From Variovorax paradoxus (GTDB lineage Bacteria; Pseudomonadota; Gammaproteobacteria; Burkholderiales; Burkholderiaceae_C): DNA of 64,000 nt. The stretch lies in the NCBI GenBank assembly GCA_016806145.1, contig CP063166.1, positions 4,216,001-4,280,000 of the forward strand, in the 5' to 3' direction. A model generated the notes under the pieces. The model saw nothing but the letters and a program-made list of their open reading frames with translations. It had not been told where the DNA came from and ran no database searches. The position numbers and the translations under genes are program-made. Below, piece by piece: positions 39,301 through 43,169 of this stretch (its first letter is position 1; each line of letters starts with the position of its first letter).

Positions 39301-42017
39301 AGGTTGTTGTCGGCCGAGAACTGCAGGATGCCGTCCTTGACCGTGGTGCCGCCCGTGTAGCTGTTCTTGCCGCTGACGATCAGCACGCCGCCGTCGTCCT
39401 TGACCAGCCCGCCGGTGCCGCCGATCGCGGCCGCGATGGTCGCGGTCATGCCCGCGCTCGCGGCCGTGCCGTCGCCCACGCGCACCACGGTGTTCGCCGC
39501 GTTGATGGTGAGCGGGGCGCCGTTGATCGTGTAGCCGTCGACCGCGAACTGCGCGCCGCCGATGCGCACCGCGCCGCCCGCGCCGTCGTTGGCGACCGTG
39601 ACGGTGCCGGCCTTGCCGCTGAACACCGCGAAGCCGTCCTGCACCCAGGTGCCGTTGGCCAAGCCGTTGGCATCGGTCCAGTTGTCGCCGGGCGAGCCGG
39701 CGCGCCAGGTGCCGCTGCCGCCTTCGACCTGGCCGTTGTTGAAGGCCGCGGCGCTGCCGCCGTCCCACAGGTTGAGCGTGAGCCCGCCGGTATTGACCAG
39801 GTTGACCTGGTTGGCCGTGTTCGTCTGCAGCGTGAGGTAGCTCAGCGGGGTCGGCGCGCTGCCGATGCTCATCGCATTGGCGGTGAGCGTGCCCGTGTAG
39901 TTGATGAGCCGGTAGATGCCCGCGCTGAAGCTGCCGCCGGCCGACTGCGAGAGGTTGAGCGTGCCCGCCAGCGCGAGATTGCCGTTGACGGTCAGCAGGT
40001 CGTTGAACGCACCGCCGACCACGCCCGCCTTGCCGAGCTGCATCTCGAGCGTCGAGCCCGCGGCGAGCGTGAGCGCGCCGGTGCTCAGCGCGCCCACGCC
40101 GCCATTGCCGATCGACAGGCGCGCGCCCGCCGCCACGTTCACCGGGCCCGCGATTGCGCCGCTGCCCACGAGCGCCGCGCCCGCCTGCACCTGCACCGCG
40201 CCCGTGCCCGTGGCGCTGCCGCTCTTGTTGTTGATGCTCAGCGTGCCCGCGGCCACCGTGGTGCCGCCGGTGTAGGTGTTCGCGCCGCCCAACTGGAGCG
40301 TGCTGGTGCCCTGCTTCACGATGCCGCCGTCGCCCGAGATCGGGCCGTTGAGCGTCAGGGTCGGACCGGAGATGGCCAGCAGGTTTGCCTTGCCGATGAC
40401 GAAGGCATTGCCCAGCGTCAATGCCGCGTTGCCCGACAGCGCCGTGTCGCCCTCGATCGACACCGCGCCCGTGCCCAGCGCGGTGTTGCTGCCGAGCACG
40501 ACCGTGTTGTCTGCGAAGCGCGTGCCGCCCGCGTAGCCGTTGTTGCCGAGCAGCGAGACCTTGCCGCCGATGCCGCGCAGGTCGAGCGAACCCGCGCCCG
40601 AGACCGTGCCGTTGAAGCTCACCGCGCCCGGCGTCTGCACGCTGAGCACGCCGGTGCCGGCGCTGGTGTTCAGGCCGACCGCATTGAGCGCGAGCGCGCC
40701 CGGGCTGGTGAGCGTGACCGCGCCGCCGATGTCGAGCGCGGCAGCGCCGATCGCCTTGGTGCTCGCGGCCTGCAGCGTGCCGGCGTTGGCGGTGAAGCTG
40801 CCGCTGAAGCCGCTGTTGTTGCCGCTCAGCGTGAGCGTGCCGGTGCCGCTCTTGATCAGCGTGCCGTCGCCGCTGAAGTCGCTGGCAATCGTGGTGCTGG
40901 TGTTGTCGGCCATGCGCAGCGAGGAGCCGGCCGCGAGCGCGACCTTGCTGCCCGCCACGCCCGTGAGGTTGCCTACGACGGCATTGCCCGAATCGGTGTG
41001 CAGCAGCGTGCCCGCGGCCAGGCTGAGCGCGGTGCCGCCGCCGAAGCTGCCGCCCGTGGCGAAGCCCAGCGCGCCAGCGTTGACCGTCGCGGTGCGCGGC
41101 GCCATCGAGCGGTTGATCACCCAGTCGCCGCTGTCGTTCTTGATCAGGTCGCCGCCGAAGGTGGTGGTGCCCGTGGCCGCCTGCGAATAGAGCTGCGTGC
41201 CCGCGCCCGTCAGCGTCAGCGTCGACCCCGCCTGGGAACCGATGCTGAGGTCGCCCGAGATCTGGCTGCCCACACGCAAGGTGACCCGTTGCACCAGGCC
41301 GTTTTCGAGGAAGACGCTGCCTTGCAGCAGGCCGCCGTTGTCGAGGGTGATCGAGGTCGCCTGGCCGTAGATGCTGGCGGCGGCGCCCGAGATGGTGGAG
41401 CCCAGCGTGTTGGTGATGCTGGCGCTGCCGCCGCCGAAGCCCAGGCCGAGATAGCCGCCCGTGCTGCTGATGCGGCTGTTGCCGGTGTTGACGATCGTGC
41501 CGCCGCCGTAGATCAGGGCACCCGCGACGCCCTCGATGATGCCGCCGTTCGAATTGGTCAGCGTGACCGGCCCGCCCGTCACCTGGATCGCGCGGTCGGT
41601 GCTGCGGATGATGCCGCCGTCGTTGTTGATGACCGCGTTGCCGCCGATCACCACGCCCGACGTGCCGCTGATCGTGCCGGTGTTGTTGACCGTGATGTTG
41701 GCGCCCGTGTAGATGCCCCAGGTGCCGTCGCCGAGCTTGGCGATCTCGCCGCTGTTGTTGATCGTGCCGCCGTTCGAAACGCCGACCCAGCCCGGCGTGG
41801 TGCCCGTGCAGGTGAGCACGTTGCCCGCGAGCGTGCACACCGCCCAGGCGGTTCCACTCAGCAGGAAGAGCGGCACGCCCAGCAGCGGTGCTGCCAGGCT
41901 CGCGCCGGTCAGCGCACGCCGGCCACCGCTGCGCTTGCCGCGCGCGCGCGCCGTCTCGCAGACCGCCACCCAGGCTCCGAGCGCTGCGTTCCAGATGGTT
42001 TTGTAGACGACATTCAT
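21339..42017 (-). CDS. Giant autotransporter AT1 (type Va, PATR-repeat passenger, 6892 aa)
   Basis: Starts with an extended signal peptide region (MNVVYKTIWNAALGAWVAV, then CETARARGK), followed by a hydrophobic core and a probable cleavage after GTAWA. The start at 42017 rather than 42059 is set by this motif and GGAGA 7 nt upstream. The passenger has an N-terminal block (to about 40276) and then nine long units (24400-40275). Each unit has about three autotransporter-associated beta-strand (PATR) motifs such as SGANTYTGGTTV plus a Trp-rich LNFWDGGD...GTWRVG segment. The last 345 residues (about 21342-22375) form an autotransporter beta-domain, beginning YRAEASLFAALPNQLRQS and ending VGVRVKW. 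It is predicted to be displayed as a very long beta-helix on the surface, for adhesion or aggregation (inferred). Translation appears coupled to a leader ORF. It lies downstream of an HK/RR pair. Confidence 0.93.
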   Translation of the reverse strand: MNVVYKTIWNAALGAWVAVCETARARGKRSGGRRALTGASLAAPLLGVPLFLLSGTAWAVCTLAGNVLTCTGTTPGWVGVSNGGTINNSGEIAKLGDGTWGIYTGANITVNNTGTISGTSGVVIGGNAVINNDGGIIRSTDRAIQVTGGPVTLTNSNGGIIEGVAGALIYGGGTIVNTGNSRISSTGGYLGLGFGGGSASITNTLGSTISGAAASIYGQATSITLDNGGLLQGSVFLENGLVQRVTLRVGSQISGDLSIGSQAGSTLTLTGAGTQLYSQAATGTTTFGGDLIKNDSGDWVINRSMAPRTATVNAGALGFATGGSFGGGTALSLAAGTLLHTDSGNAVVGNLTGVAGSKVALAAGSSLRMADNTSTTIASDFSGDGTLIKSGTGTLTLSGNNSGFSGSFTANAGTLQAASTKAIGAAALDIGGAVTLTSPGALALNAVGLNTSAGTGVLSVQTPGAVSFNGTVSGAGSLDLRGIGGKVSLLGNNGYAGGTRFADNTVVLGSNTALGTGAVSIEGDTALSGNAALTLGNAFVIGKANLLAISGPTLTLNGPISGDGGIVKQGTSTLQLGGANTYTGGTTVAAGTLSINNKSGSATGTGAVQVQAGAALVGSGAIAGPVNVAAGARLSIGNGGVGALSTGALTLAAGSTLEMQLGKAGVVGGAFNDLLTVNGNLALAGTLNLSQSAGGSFSAGIYRLINYTGTLTANAMSIGSAPTPLSYLTLQTNTANQVNLVNTGGLTLNLWDGGSAAAFNNGQVEGGSGTWRAGSPGDNWTDANGLANGTWVQDGFAVFSGKAGTVTVANDGAGGAVRIGGAQFAVDGYTINGAPLTINAANTVVRVGDGTAASAGMTATIAAAIGGTGGLVKDDGGVLIVSGKNSYTGGTTVKDGILQFSADNNLGAAGKGLALDGGTLRIATGSGSLASARALALGAGGGTIDLGNSTWGFGGAIGGNGALSVTGKGGVLNLAVASSYKGGTVVQGGAGVTAGASGALGSGAVRQQGSGTRVSFLNAASAGGNSYTVGRAGIADSDNRLVFTQNSTAGSADIDVNGAGGQSATANAVQFGDTSSAGTSTIGNQGGAVSFQQSASAGSATISNGANGLVSFADSATAGSSKIANAKGGTVYFAESSTGANATLTNAAGGVVDVSGVTAKTGTSLGALSGAGNVVLGATRLTLGGLNASGTISGIVSDKGSAFAQPGAGTGGSVVKVATGTLALTGANTYTGGTTVAAGTLAANNASGSATGTGAVQVQSGATLAGTGSIAGTVSVAKGGVLSAGNGGAGTLTLGGLSLASGAVLDYDLGQAGVAGGSLNDLINVDGNLQLDGTLNVAQTAGGKFGAGLYRLINYTGTLTDNGLDIGTAPTSVANLQVQTSIANQVNLLNANGLTLNLWDGASSANINDGKVSGGSGTWRAGGPSTNWTGIDGKLNASWQQGGFAIFAGKAGTVTVDNTGPGGAVRMGGAQFAVTGYTVNGSPLTIDAPATVVRVGDGTAASTGMSATIAAAIGGAGGLVKDDGGTLVLSGKNSYGGGTTVKAGVLRISSDANLGAATGDLALDGGTLAIAAGSGPLSTTRDIALGTGGGTLDLANNAYEVDGVVSGKGALDVTGKGGTLLLSKANSFAGGTSLRGGAGITAFAAGALGSGDVRQVDTDTTLVFSAGGGAGSNNYIVGTAGVSGGNTLAFAQNATAAAAKIALFGAGWQDPDRNSLQFLDGAVGASATINNKGAAVVFAAKSSAGSATIANGANSLLSFIGASSAAKAAIDNQGGMLQFAGTATGTTGTVVKSTGTVDVSGSTAPTGVELGSLSGSGAVVLGATRLTVGGFGGSDTLSGVVSDKGSVFAQPGSGTGGSIVKVGAGTLTLSGANSYTGGTTVAAGTLSVTNKSGSATGTGAVQVQAGATLAGTGTIAGTVTVANGGAVNPGNGAGTLTVGGLALNAGSVLNYQLGQAGVAGGSLNDLINVNGNLRLDGTLNVAETAGGKFGAGLYRLINYTGTLTNNGLDIGTAPSDTGKLFVQTSVANQVNLLNTNGLVLNLWDGGNAASVNDGKIAGGTGTWRAGGPGDYWTDANGLANGTWLQDGFAVFAGKAGTVTVDNNGAAGAVRIGGAQFAVDGYTIGGDALTMNTAGSVIRVGDGTAAGAGMSATIDAALTGTGGLVKDDLGTLVLGGANSYAGGTTVKGGVLQITADANLGKAGTGLGLDGGTLRIGAGAAPFVSTRAVALGTGGGTVDLGSNSFGIGGAVSGKGALTVTGKGGTLSLAQAGSYSGGTVLRDGAAITTTASGALGSGAVLQQGNDTTLTLLGSASGGSNGYAVGRAGSSDDGNLLAFGQTATAAAANIVVNGKGWQSATTNELRFGTSASAGSATLANAGGAIRFVGASSAGTATISNGDKGLLAFAGSATAGGAKIANASGGLVAFLDGASGAKSTLANAAGGVVDVSGSTSKTGVELGSLSGAGGVVLGATQLTLGGLNAGDTISGVVSDKGSVFAQPGSGIGGSIVKVGSGTLSLSGANTYTGGTTVAGGTLAANNASGSATGAGAVQVQSGATLAGTGSISGAVDIAKGGVLSAGNGGAGTLTVGSLSLANGAVLNYDLGQAGVAGGALNDLVNVNGNLQLDGTLNVAQSKGGVFGAGIYRLINYTGGLTDNGLDIGTAPGSKTDLQVQTSVAQQVNLVNRSGLSLNFWDGSDASKYNDGQIAGGSGTWRVGVPGDSWTGVDGKINAAWAQNQFAVFGGVAGTVDVDDGNGTVRITGAQFATGGYRLQGDAIELGGAATTVRVGDGSAAGAGMTATIASSVTGTGGLVKEDLGTLVLDGSNGYSGGTTIKGGVLQIASDANLGAAAGGLALEGTTLHVTGDTASARAVSLGAGSNNFDIDKTVALNGAISGAGSLRKIGAGTLRLGAANGYVGGTFVDAGTLATGVTGALGSGAASVASGATLQLDGGFDAGTTAIGNQGTVRFQDKTNAGTSTITNAKGGVLAFADDASANKATVLNQSGAQLRIDQATTGVNVGAVSGAGNVLLGAKVLTTGGLNTSTTLSGTVSGAGGSVIKVGSGTLSLSGANTYTGGTTVTGGTLAANNTGGSATGSGAVQVQSGATLAGTGSIAGAVNIAKGGVLSAGNGGAGTLTVGSLNLSDGAVLNYDLGQAGVAGGALNDLVNVNGNLQLDGTLNVAQSKGGVFGAGIYRLINYTGGLTDNGLDIGSTPSAKTDLQVQTSVAQQVNLVNRAGLSLNFWDGGDASKYNDGQVAGGNGTWRVGVPGDGWTGADGKINAAWAQGQFAVFGSSAGTVDVNDDNGTVRITGAQFATNGYRVQGDAIELGSAATTVRVGDGSAAGAGMTATIASSLTGAGGLVKEDLGTLVLDGSNSYSGGTTIKGGVLQIASDANLGAAVGGLALEGTTLHVTGDTVGTRTVSLGAGSNNFDIDKTVALNGTVSGTGSLRKIGAGTLRLGAANNYAGGTFVDVGTLATDVTGSLGSGAASVASGATLQLDGAFDAGTTAIGNQGTVRFQDKASAGTSTITNAKGSVLAFADDASATKATVLNQAGAQLRIDQSTAGVNVGALDGAGDVLLGAKALTTGGLNASTTVSGTIGGAGGSVIKVGNGALELSGANTYTGATIVAGGTLAANNASGSATGTGAVQVQSGATLAGTGSIAGTVNVAKGGVLSAGNGGAGTLTLGGLSLAEGAVLNYDLGQAGVAGGVLNDLVNVNGNLQLDGTLNVAETAGGKFGAGIYRLINYTGGLTDNGLDIGAAPGAAADLQVQTSVAQQVNLVNRAGLSLNFWDGGDSTRYNDGLVAGGSGTWRVGIPGDGWTGADGKINAAWAQGQFAVFGGVAGTVDVDDANGTVRITGAQFATNGYRLQGDAITLGSAATTVRVGDGTNAGAGMTATIASSLTGAGGLVKEDLGTLVLGGTSSYAGGTTIKGGVLQIASDANLGAATGGLALEGTTLHVTGDSAGTRTVSLGTGSNSFDIDAARTLALNGAVSGAGSLRKIGAGTLRLGAANNHAGGTFVDVGTLATGVAGALGSGAASVASGATLQLDGAFDAGSTAIGNQGTVRFQDKASAGTSTITNAAGGVLAFADDASATKAKVLNQAGAQLRIDQATTGVNVGALDGAGNVLLGAKALTTGGLNTSTTVSGTIGGADGSVVKVGSGTLTLTGANSYTGGTTVTGGTLSASNASGSATGAGAVLVQSGATLAGTGSIAGAVNVAKGGVLSAGNGGAGTLTLGGLSLADGAVLNYDLGQAGVAGGALNDLVNVNGNLQLDGTLNVAETAGGKFGAGIYRLINYTGGLTDNGLDIGSTPSAKTDLQVQTSVAQQVNLVNRAGLSLNFWDGGDSSKYNDGQVAGGSGTWRVGVPGDGWTGADGKINAAWVQDQFAVFGSSAGTVDVDDGNGTVRITGAQFATNGYRLQGDAIELGTAATTVRVGDGSAAGAGMTATIASSLTGAGSLVKEDLGTLVLEGGNSYSGGTTIKGGVLQIASDANLGAAAGSLALEGTTLHVTGDTASKRAVSLGAGSNNFDIDKTVALNGMVSGAGSLRKTGTGTLQLGSANAYVGGTDVAAGSVEALVTDALGTGAVSVAGNASLAFTNTADAGKLAITLAKRGSAPTDNGGFVAFRDSSSAGNATITANQDASVEFRDSASAGSSVIENRGGSTTLWFNAEGGKARITNFAGGRIDLLDDASAGQARLVNENGGVISFADRTSADQATVVNNAGGQLRIGSLTNAGVGIGSLEGAGDVFLGAKALTTGGLNTSTTVSGTISGGGGGGGGGSVVKVGSGTLSLSGANTYTGGTTVAGGTLAANNASGSATGTGTVQIQGGATLAGNGSIAGAVNIAKGGVLSAGNGGVGTLTLGSLSLADGAVLNYDLGQANTVGGPLNDLVNVNGNLQLDGTLNVAQSAGGSFGAGLYRLISYTGSLTDNGLDIGTAPGAAADLQVQTSVAQQVNLVNRAGLSLNFWDGSDASKYNDGLVAGGNGTWRVGVPGDGWTGADGKINAAWAQGQFAVFGGSAGTVTVSNAGGTVRINGAQFATNGYRVQGDEIELGNAATTVRVGDGTNAGTGMTATIASSLTGAGGLVKDDLGTLVLDGSNSYSGGTTIKGGILQIASDANLGAAAGGLALEGTTLRVTGDIASARTVSLGAGSNRFDVDAARTLALNGSVSGAGSLRKIGAGSLRLGAANAYAGGTFVDAGTLTTDVTGALGSGAASVAAGATLQLGGGFDAGTTAIGNQGTVRFQDKASAGTSTLTNAAGGVLAFADDASANKATVLNQAGAQVRIDQASVGVNVGALGGAGDVLLGAKALTTGGLNTSTTVSGVISGNGGSVVKVGSGTLDLIGANTYTGGTTVAGGALAVNNASGSATGTGGVQVASGAMLAGNGSVGGAVSIAKGGILSAGNGGVGTLTLGGLNLADGAVLNYDLGQANTVGGALNDRVQVNGNLQLDGTLNVAQSKGGVFGAGIYRLIDYTGSLTDNGLDIGSAPIAAKDLQVQTSVAQQVNLVNRAGLSLNFWDGGDNTKYNDGKVAGGNGTWRVGVPGDGWTGADGKINAAWAQDQFAVFGGTGGTVTVSNAGGTVRINGAQFAADGYVLQGDAIELGASGSVVRVGDGSGTDVTRSATVNVALTGAGGLVKDDVGRLILGGTNTYTGGTTVKAGVLQGNTASLQGGIVNDAEVVFDQAKAGSYAGAMSGTGKLRKIGTGTLTLTSANSYAGGTFVDAGTLATDVTGALGSGAASVASGATLQFGGKADLGSLSVANSGTVRLQGNASAGSASLVNASGAVLAFADDATADKATVSNASGAQVRIDQATTGVSIGTLGGAGDIALGAKALTLGGLNANSTLSGTIGGTGGALVKVGTGTLTLTGANTYTGGTTVGAGTLSVNNKSGSATGTGAVLVQSGATLAGSGSIAGAVTIDKGGILAAGNSPGTLTLGALTLAGGSTLNYELGQAGVPGGALNDLINVTGNLNLDGTLNIAQSAGGSFGPGLYRLMSYGGSFTDNGLDIGTVPGSAKVADLQVQTSVANQVNLVNRAGLSLNFWDGGDSTKYNDGQIAGGSGTWRVGNPQPSMDAWSDMDGKLNANWAQNQFAVFGGKAGTVTVDAAGGAVRIAGAQFATDGYVVQGDGIVVDNANSVIRVGDGTAAGATMTATLNVALSGTGGISKEDAGRLILGGANTYTGGTTVKGGVLQGSATSLQGNIVNNAEVAFDQGKTAGTYAGTMSGTGKLRKIGTGTLTLSSANSYSGGTLVDAGTLATEVTGALGSGAASVASGATLQFGGKADAGKLAIANAGTLRLQDIASAAGATVTNAAGGQVRIDLTTTGTSIGSLGGAGDVVLGTKTLTTGALGTDNTISGAITGTTGSLVKVGAGTLTLSGTSSYSGETRIAAGTLKAGATNAFSAASSAVVASGATLDLGGFSQKMTGLTNAGTVSLLGTVPGTTLTLTGPYVGNNGVLRLGAKLDNPGIADRLVLDGATASASGKTTVQVTNLGGLGARTSGAGIELISAKNGATTTAQTSKDAFVLSGGRVDAGAYEYRLYAGDAGGEGENWYLRTEAEPGASLPTYRAEASLFAALPNQLRQSNLGMLASLSQRIGDDDVRGSGGASTTSVDGGNRRAWGRLISTDMDIRQGGTVSPHAEGRVSGLQAGTDLWANANWRAGIYVGQLEGDTRVSGFSSGLLNGAAGRNDLRSQYLGLYGTFTSDDGFYADTVLQAGRHRYTVQPQLSAGVTGKGNSFLASIEVGKAFALGTGGWSVEPQLQLIHQRLRLDDVAIPGALVQQDADSSWTARAGVRIKGSFATSAGTLQPYARLNVYRSSKGNDIARFVNPAAITPVGAPIGGTSTELAAGFTLALSQRTSLYGELGKQWASGGVARVGSSVNAGVGVRVKW
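23056..23273 (-). repeat. 218-bp tract identical in AT1 and AT2
   Basis: The bases 23056-23273 are identical to 47204-47421 in AT2, encoding part of the last passenger segment before the C-terminal block. The same place in AT3 (about 62491-62708) differs at many positions. Perfect identity confined to a tract within otherwise diverged paralogues points to recent gene conversion or unequal crossover. Confidence 0.7.
24400..40275 (-). repeat. Nine-unit passenger repeat array of AT1
   Basis: Unit borders, placed at the recurring GANTYTGG motif, are 24400, 25975, 27628, 29509, 31162, 32809, 34456, 36397, 38332 and 40276. The unit sizes are 1575, 1653, 1881, 1653, 1647, 1647, 1941, 1935 and 1944 bp, all multiples of three. 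From the N-terminus they are three C-type units (about 647 aa, with a VFAQPG linker and asymmetrical extra strands), three A-type (about 550 aa), one B-type (627 aa, with added strands such as ITNFAGGR), one A-type and one D-type (525 aa, shortened in the middle). The array accounts for most of the protein length. Confidence 0.85.
27678..27704 (-). repeat. In-frame GGC microsatellite encoding a glycine run in AT1
   Basis: Nine consecutive GCC triplets on the plus strand (GGC on the coding strand) give about ten glycines at the start of the B-type unit (between TISG and SVVKVG), where the other units carry two or three glycines. It is an isolated expansion; the equivalent place in the AT2 B unit reads ISGADGSVVKVG. 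Confidence 0.85.
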
Positions 42018-42214
42018 CAACGGTTCTCCGTGGGCCGTGCGCGCAAGGTGCCTCGGCAAAGATCAGATCGGGAGCGGCAGGCGGGAGGCGCGGTCATTCC
42101 CATGCGTGGCGCACGGGCGCCAGGCGTGATGCCGCGCCGGGAATGGATGAAGAAGCCGGGCACGGCCCATGCAGCCGACGACCGCGGGTCGATGGCTGGC
42201 GTGCTGCTTTTCAT
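42017..42214 (-). CDS. Leader ORF upstream of AT1 (65 codons), coupled to the autotransporter start
   Basis: A short ORF starting MKSSTPAIDPRSSAAW and ending LRARPTENR. AGGAGGAG lies 5 nt before its ATG, a better ribosome binding site than that of the autotransporter. Its TGA overlaps the ATG of AT1 (TGATG). AT2 is preceded by a homologue of 52 codons with the same ends; the length difference is exactly 39 nt, keeping frame. No hydrophobic segment or known domain is seen. Most substitutions between the copies change amino acids, so the peptide itself may matter less than the act of translating it. It is either a small protein or a coupling leader. Confidence 0.6.
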   Translation of the reverse strand: MKSSTPAIDPRSSAAWAVPGFFIHSRRGITPGARAPRMGMTAPPACRSRSDLCRGTLRARPTENR

Positions 42215-42310
42215 GGAATCTCCTCCTGCCATGCAAGCGCGAAGGCGCATGGCGCGTGCGGCATCACTGCGTTGCCGCTTGGGGAGAAATTCTCAAAGGG
42301 CGCTACCTGC

Positions 42311-42330
42311 TTTGCACCTTACTTTTTCTT
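42311..42330 (-). promoter_or_regulatory. Conserved 20-bp box upstream of leader-AT1
   Basis: On the minus strand the box reads AAGAAAAAGTAAGGTGCAAA, 97-116 bp upstream of the leader ATG. It is identical to the box before AT2 and matches the boxes before both kinase genes at 17 of 20 (kinase 1) and 17 of 20 (kinase 2) positions. Including the base pair before it, it contains the direct repeat GCAAG-N5-GTAAG with a 10-bp period, the spacing bound by OmpR/PhoB-type regulators such as those encoded next door. About 95 nt downstream of it are also well conserved between AT1 and AT2. Confidence 0.7.
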
Positions 42331-42393
42331 GCAACGGACGGCGAAAACACTCCCGAAAACCGTGGGCTCGCCGCAAGAAAAGGCATCGAACGA

Positions 42394-42421
42394 TGCAGCG
42401 CGCACGGCCGTGCGCGCTGCA
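42394..42421 (-). terminator. 28-bp perfect palindrome directly after response regulator 1
   Basis: A perfect 28-bp palindrome (TGCAGCGCGCAC-GGCC and its mirror) begins 1 nt past the regulator stop codon. On the minus strand it is followed by the small inverted repeat ATCG-TT-CGAT and then GCCTTTTCTT. The strong hairpin plus the T-rich tract about 12 nt later fits a terminator isolating the kinase-regulator transcript from AT1. The corresponding place after regulator 2 has only a weaker 5-bp stem. Confidence 0.6.
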
Positions 42422-42422
42422 C

Positions 42423-43169
42423 TCACGGCTCGATGCGCGCGTCGGCCTGGAAGCTGTAGCCCTCGCCGCGCACCGCGACGATCGGCAGCTTCTCGCCGCA
42501 GGCTTGCTCGGCCTTGCGGCGCAGCCGCGAGACCGTGACGTCGAGGTTGCGCTCGTAGGCCTCGAGCCCGGGGCGGCCCATCGCCGCGAGCAGCGTGGCA
42601 CGGTCCACCACCTCGCGCGGCTGCTCGATCAGGCACTGCAGCAGGCGCGCTTCCGCACTCGACAACTGCACGCGTTCGCCGGCCGGCGACAGCAGCAGCC
42701 AGGTGGTGTAGTGATAGCGCCATGGCGCATGCTCGGCGATGTCGCCGGCCTCCGTCGCCGTGGTCGACTGTGGGTCGCGCGCGCCCTGCACCTGCGTTTC
42801 CTGGCTGCGCTGCAGCAGGTTGTTGAGCACCATCTCGAGCTCGCGCAGGTTCACCGGCTTGACCAGGTAGTAATCGGCGCCAAGCCCGAGTCCATGCAGG
42901 CGATCGTTGAGCATGCCGCGCGCGGTCAGCATCACGATGCGCATCGCACTGCGCGAGCGCAGGCGCGCCAACACGCTGAAGCCATCCTCACCGGGCAGGT
43001 TGACGTCGCACACCACGGCATCGAAGTCCTGCCGCTCGAGCTCCGCATCGAGCATCTCGGCGCTCTCGAGTCCGTGCGCGAGCATGCCGACACCGCGCAG
43101 GTAGCGCAGCACCGTGTCGCGCAGGTCGTCATCGTCCTCGATGACCAGCACGCGGGTCGCGGCATTCAT
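42423..43169 (-). CDS. OmpR/PhoB-type response regulator 1
   Basis: A 248-residue two-domain regulator. The receiver domain (1-120) has the acidic pocket EDDDD (11-15), phosphoacceptor D55 (VVCDVNLPGEDGF), T82 (VMLTARG) and K104 (YYLVKPVN). The C-terminal winged helix (about 145-245) reads VQLSSAEARLLQCLIEQP, LLAAMGRPGLEAYERNLDV, TVSRLRRKAEQACG and VRGEGYSF, an OmpR/PhoB DNA-binding domain. The ATG overlaps the kinase stop by 4 bp. Its probable targets are the 20-bp boxes upstream of kinase and autotransporter genes. Its DNA-binding domain is almost identical to that of regulator 2, while the linker (about 113-145) differs. Confidence 0.93.
   Translation of the reverse strand: MNAATRVLVIEDDDDLRDTVLRYLRGVGMLAHGLESAEMLDAELERQDFDAVVCDVNLPGEDGFSVLARLRSRSAMRIVMLTARGMLNDRLHGLGLGADYYLVKPVNLRELEMVLNNLLQRSQETQVQGARDPQSTTATEAGDIAEHAPWRYHYTTWLLLSPAGERVQLSSAEARLLQCLIEQPREVVDRATLLAAMGRPGLEAYERNLDVTVSRLRRKAEQACGEKLPIVAVRGEGYSFQADARIEP

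Noticed and set aside
24400..40275. Regular repeats that might be a CRISPR array or satellite DNA
   Set aside because: The periods are 1.6-1.9 kb, in frame, and encode PATR beta-strand repeats; there are no short direct repeats with unique spacers.
42018..42059. Upstream autotransporter start at 42059 (and 57387 for AT2), adding MPRHLA or MPRRLA residues
   Set aside because: The ESPR motif begins exactly at MNVVYK, and GGAGA is 7 nt before that ATG. The extra residues are part of the leader region.
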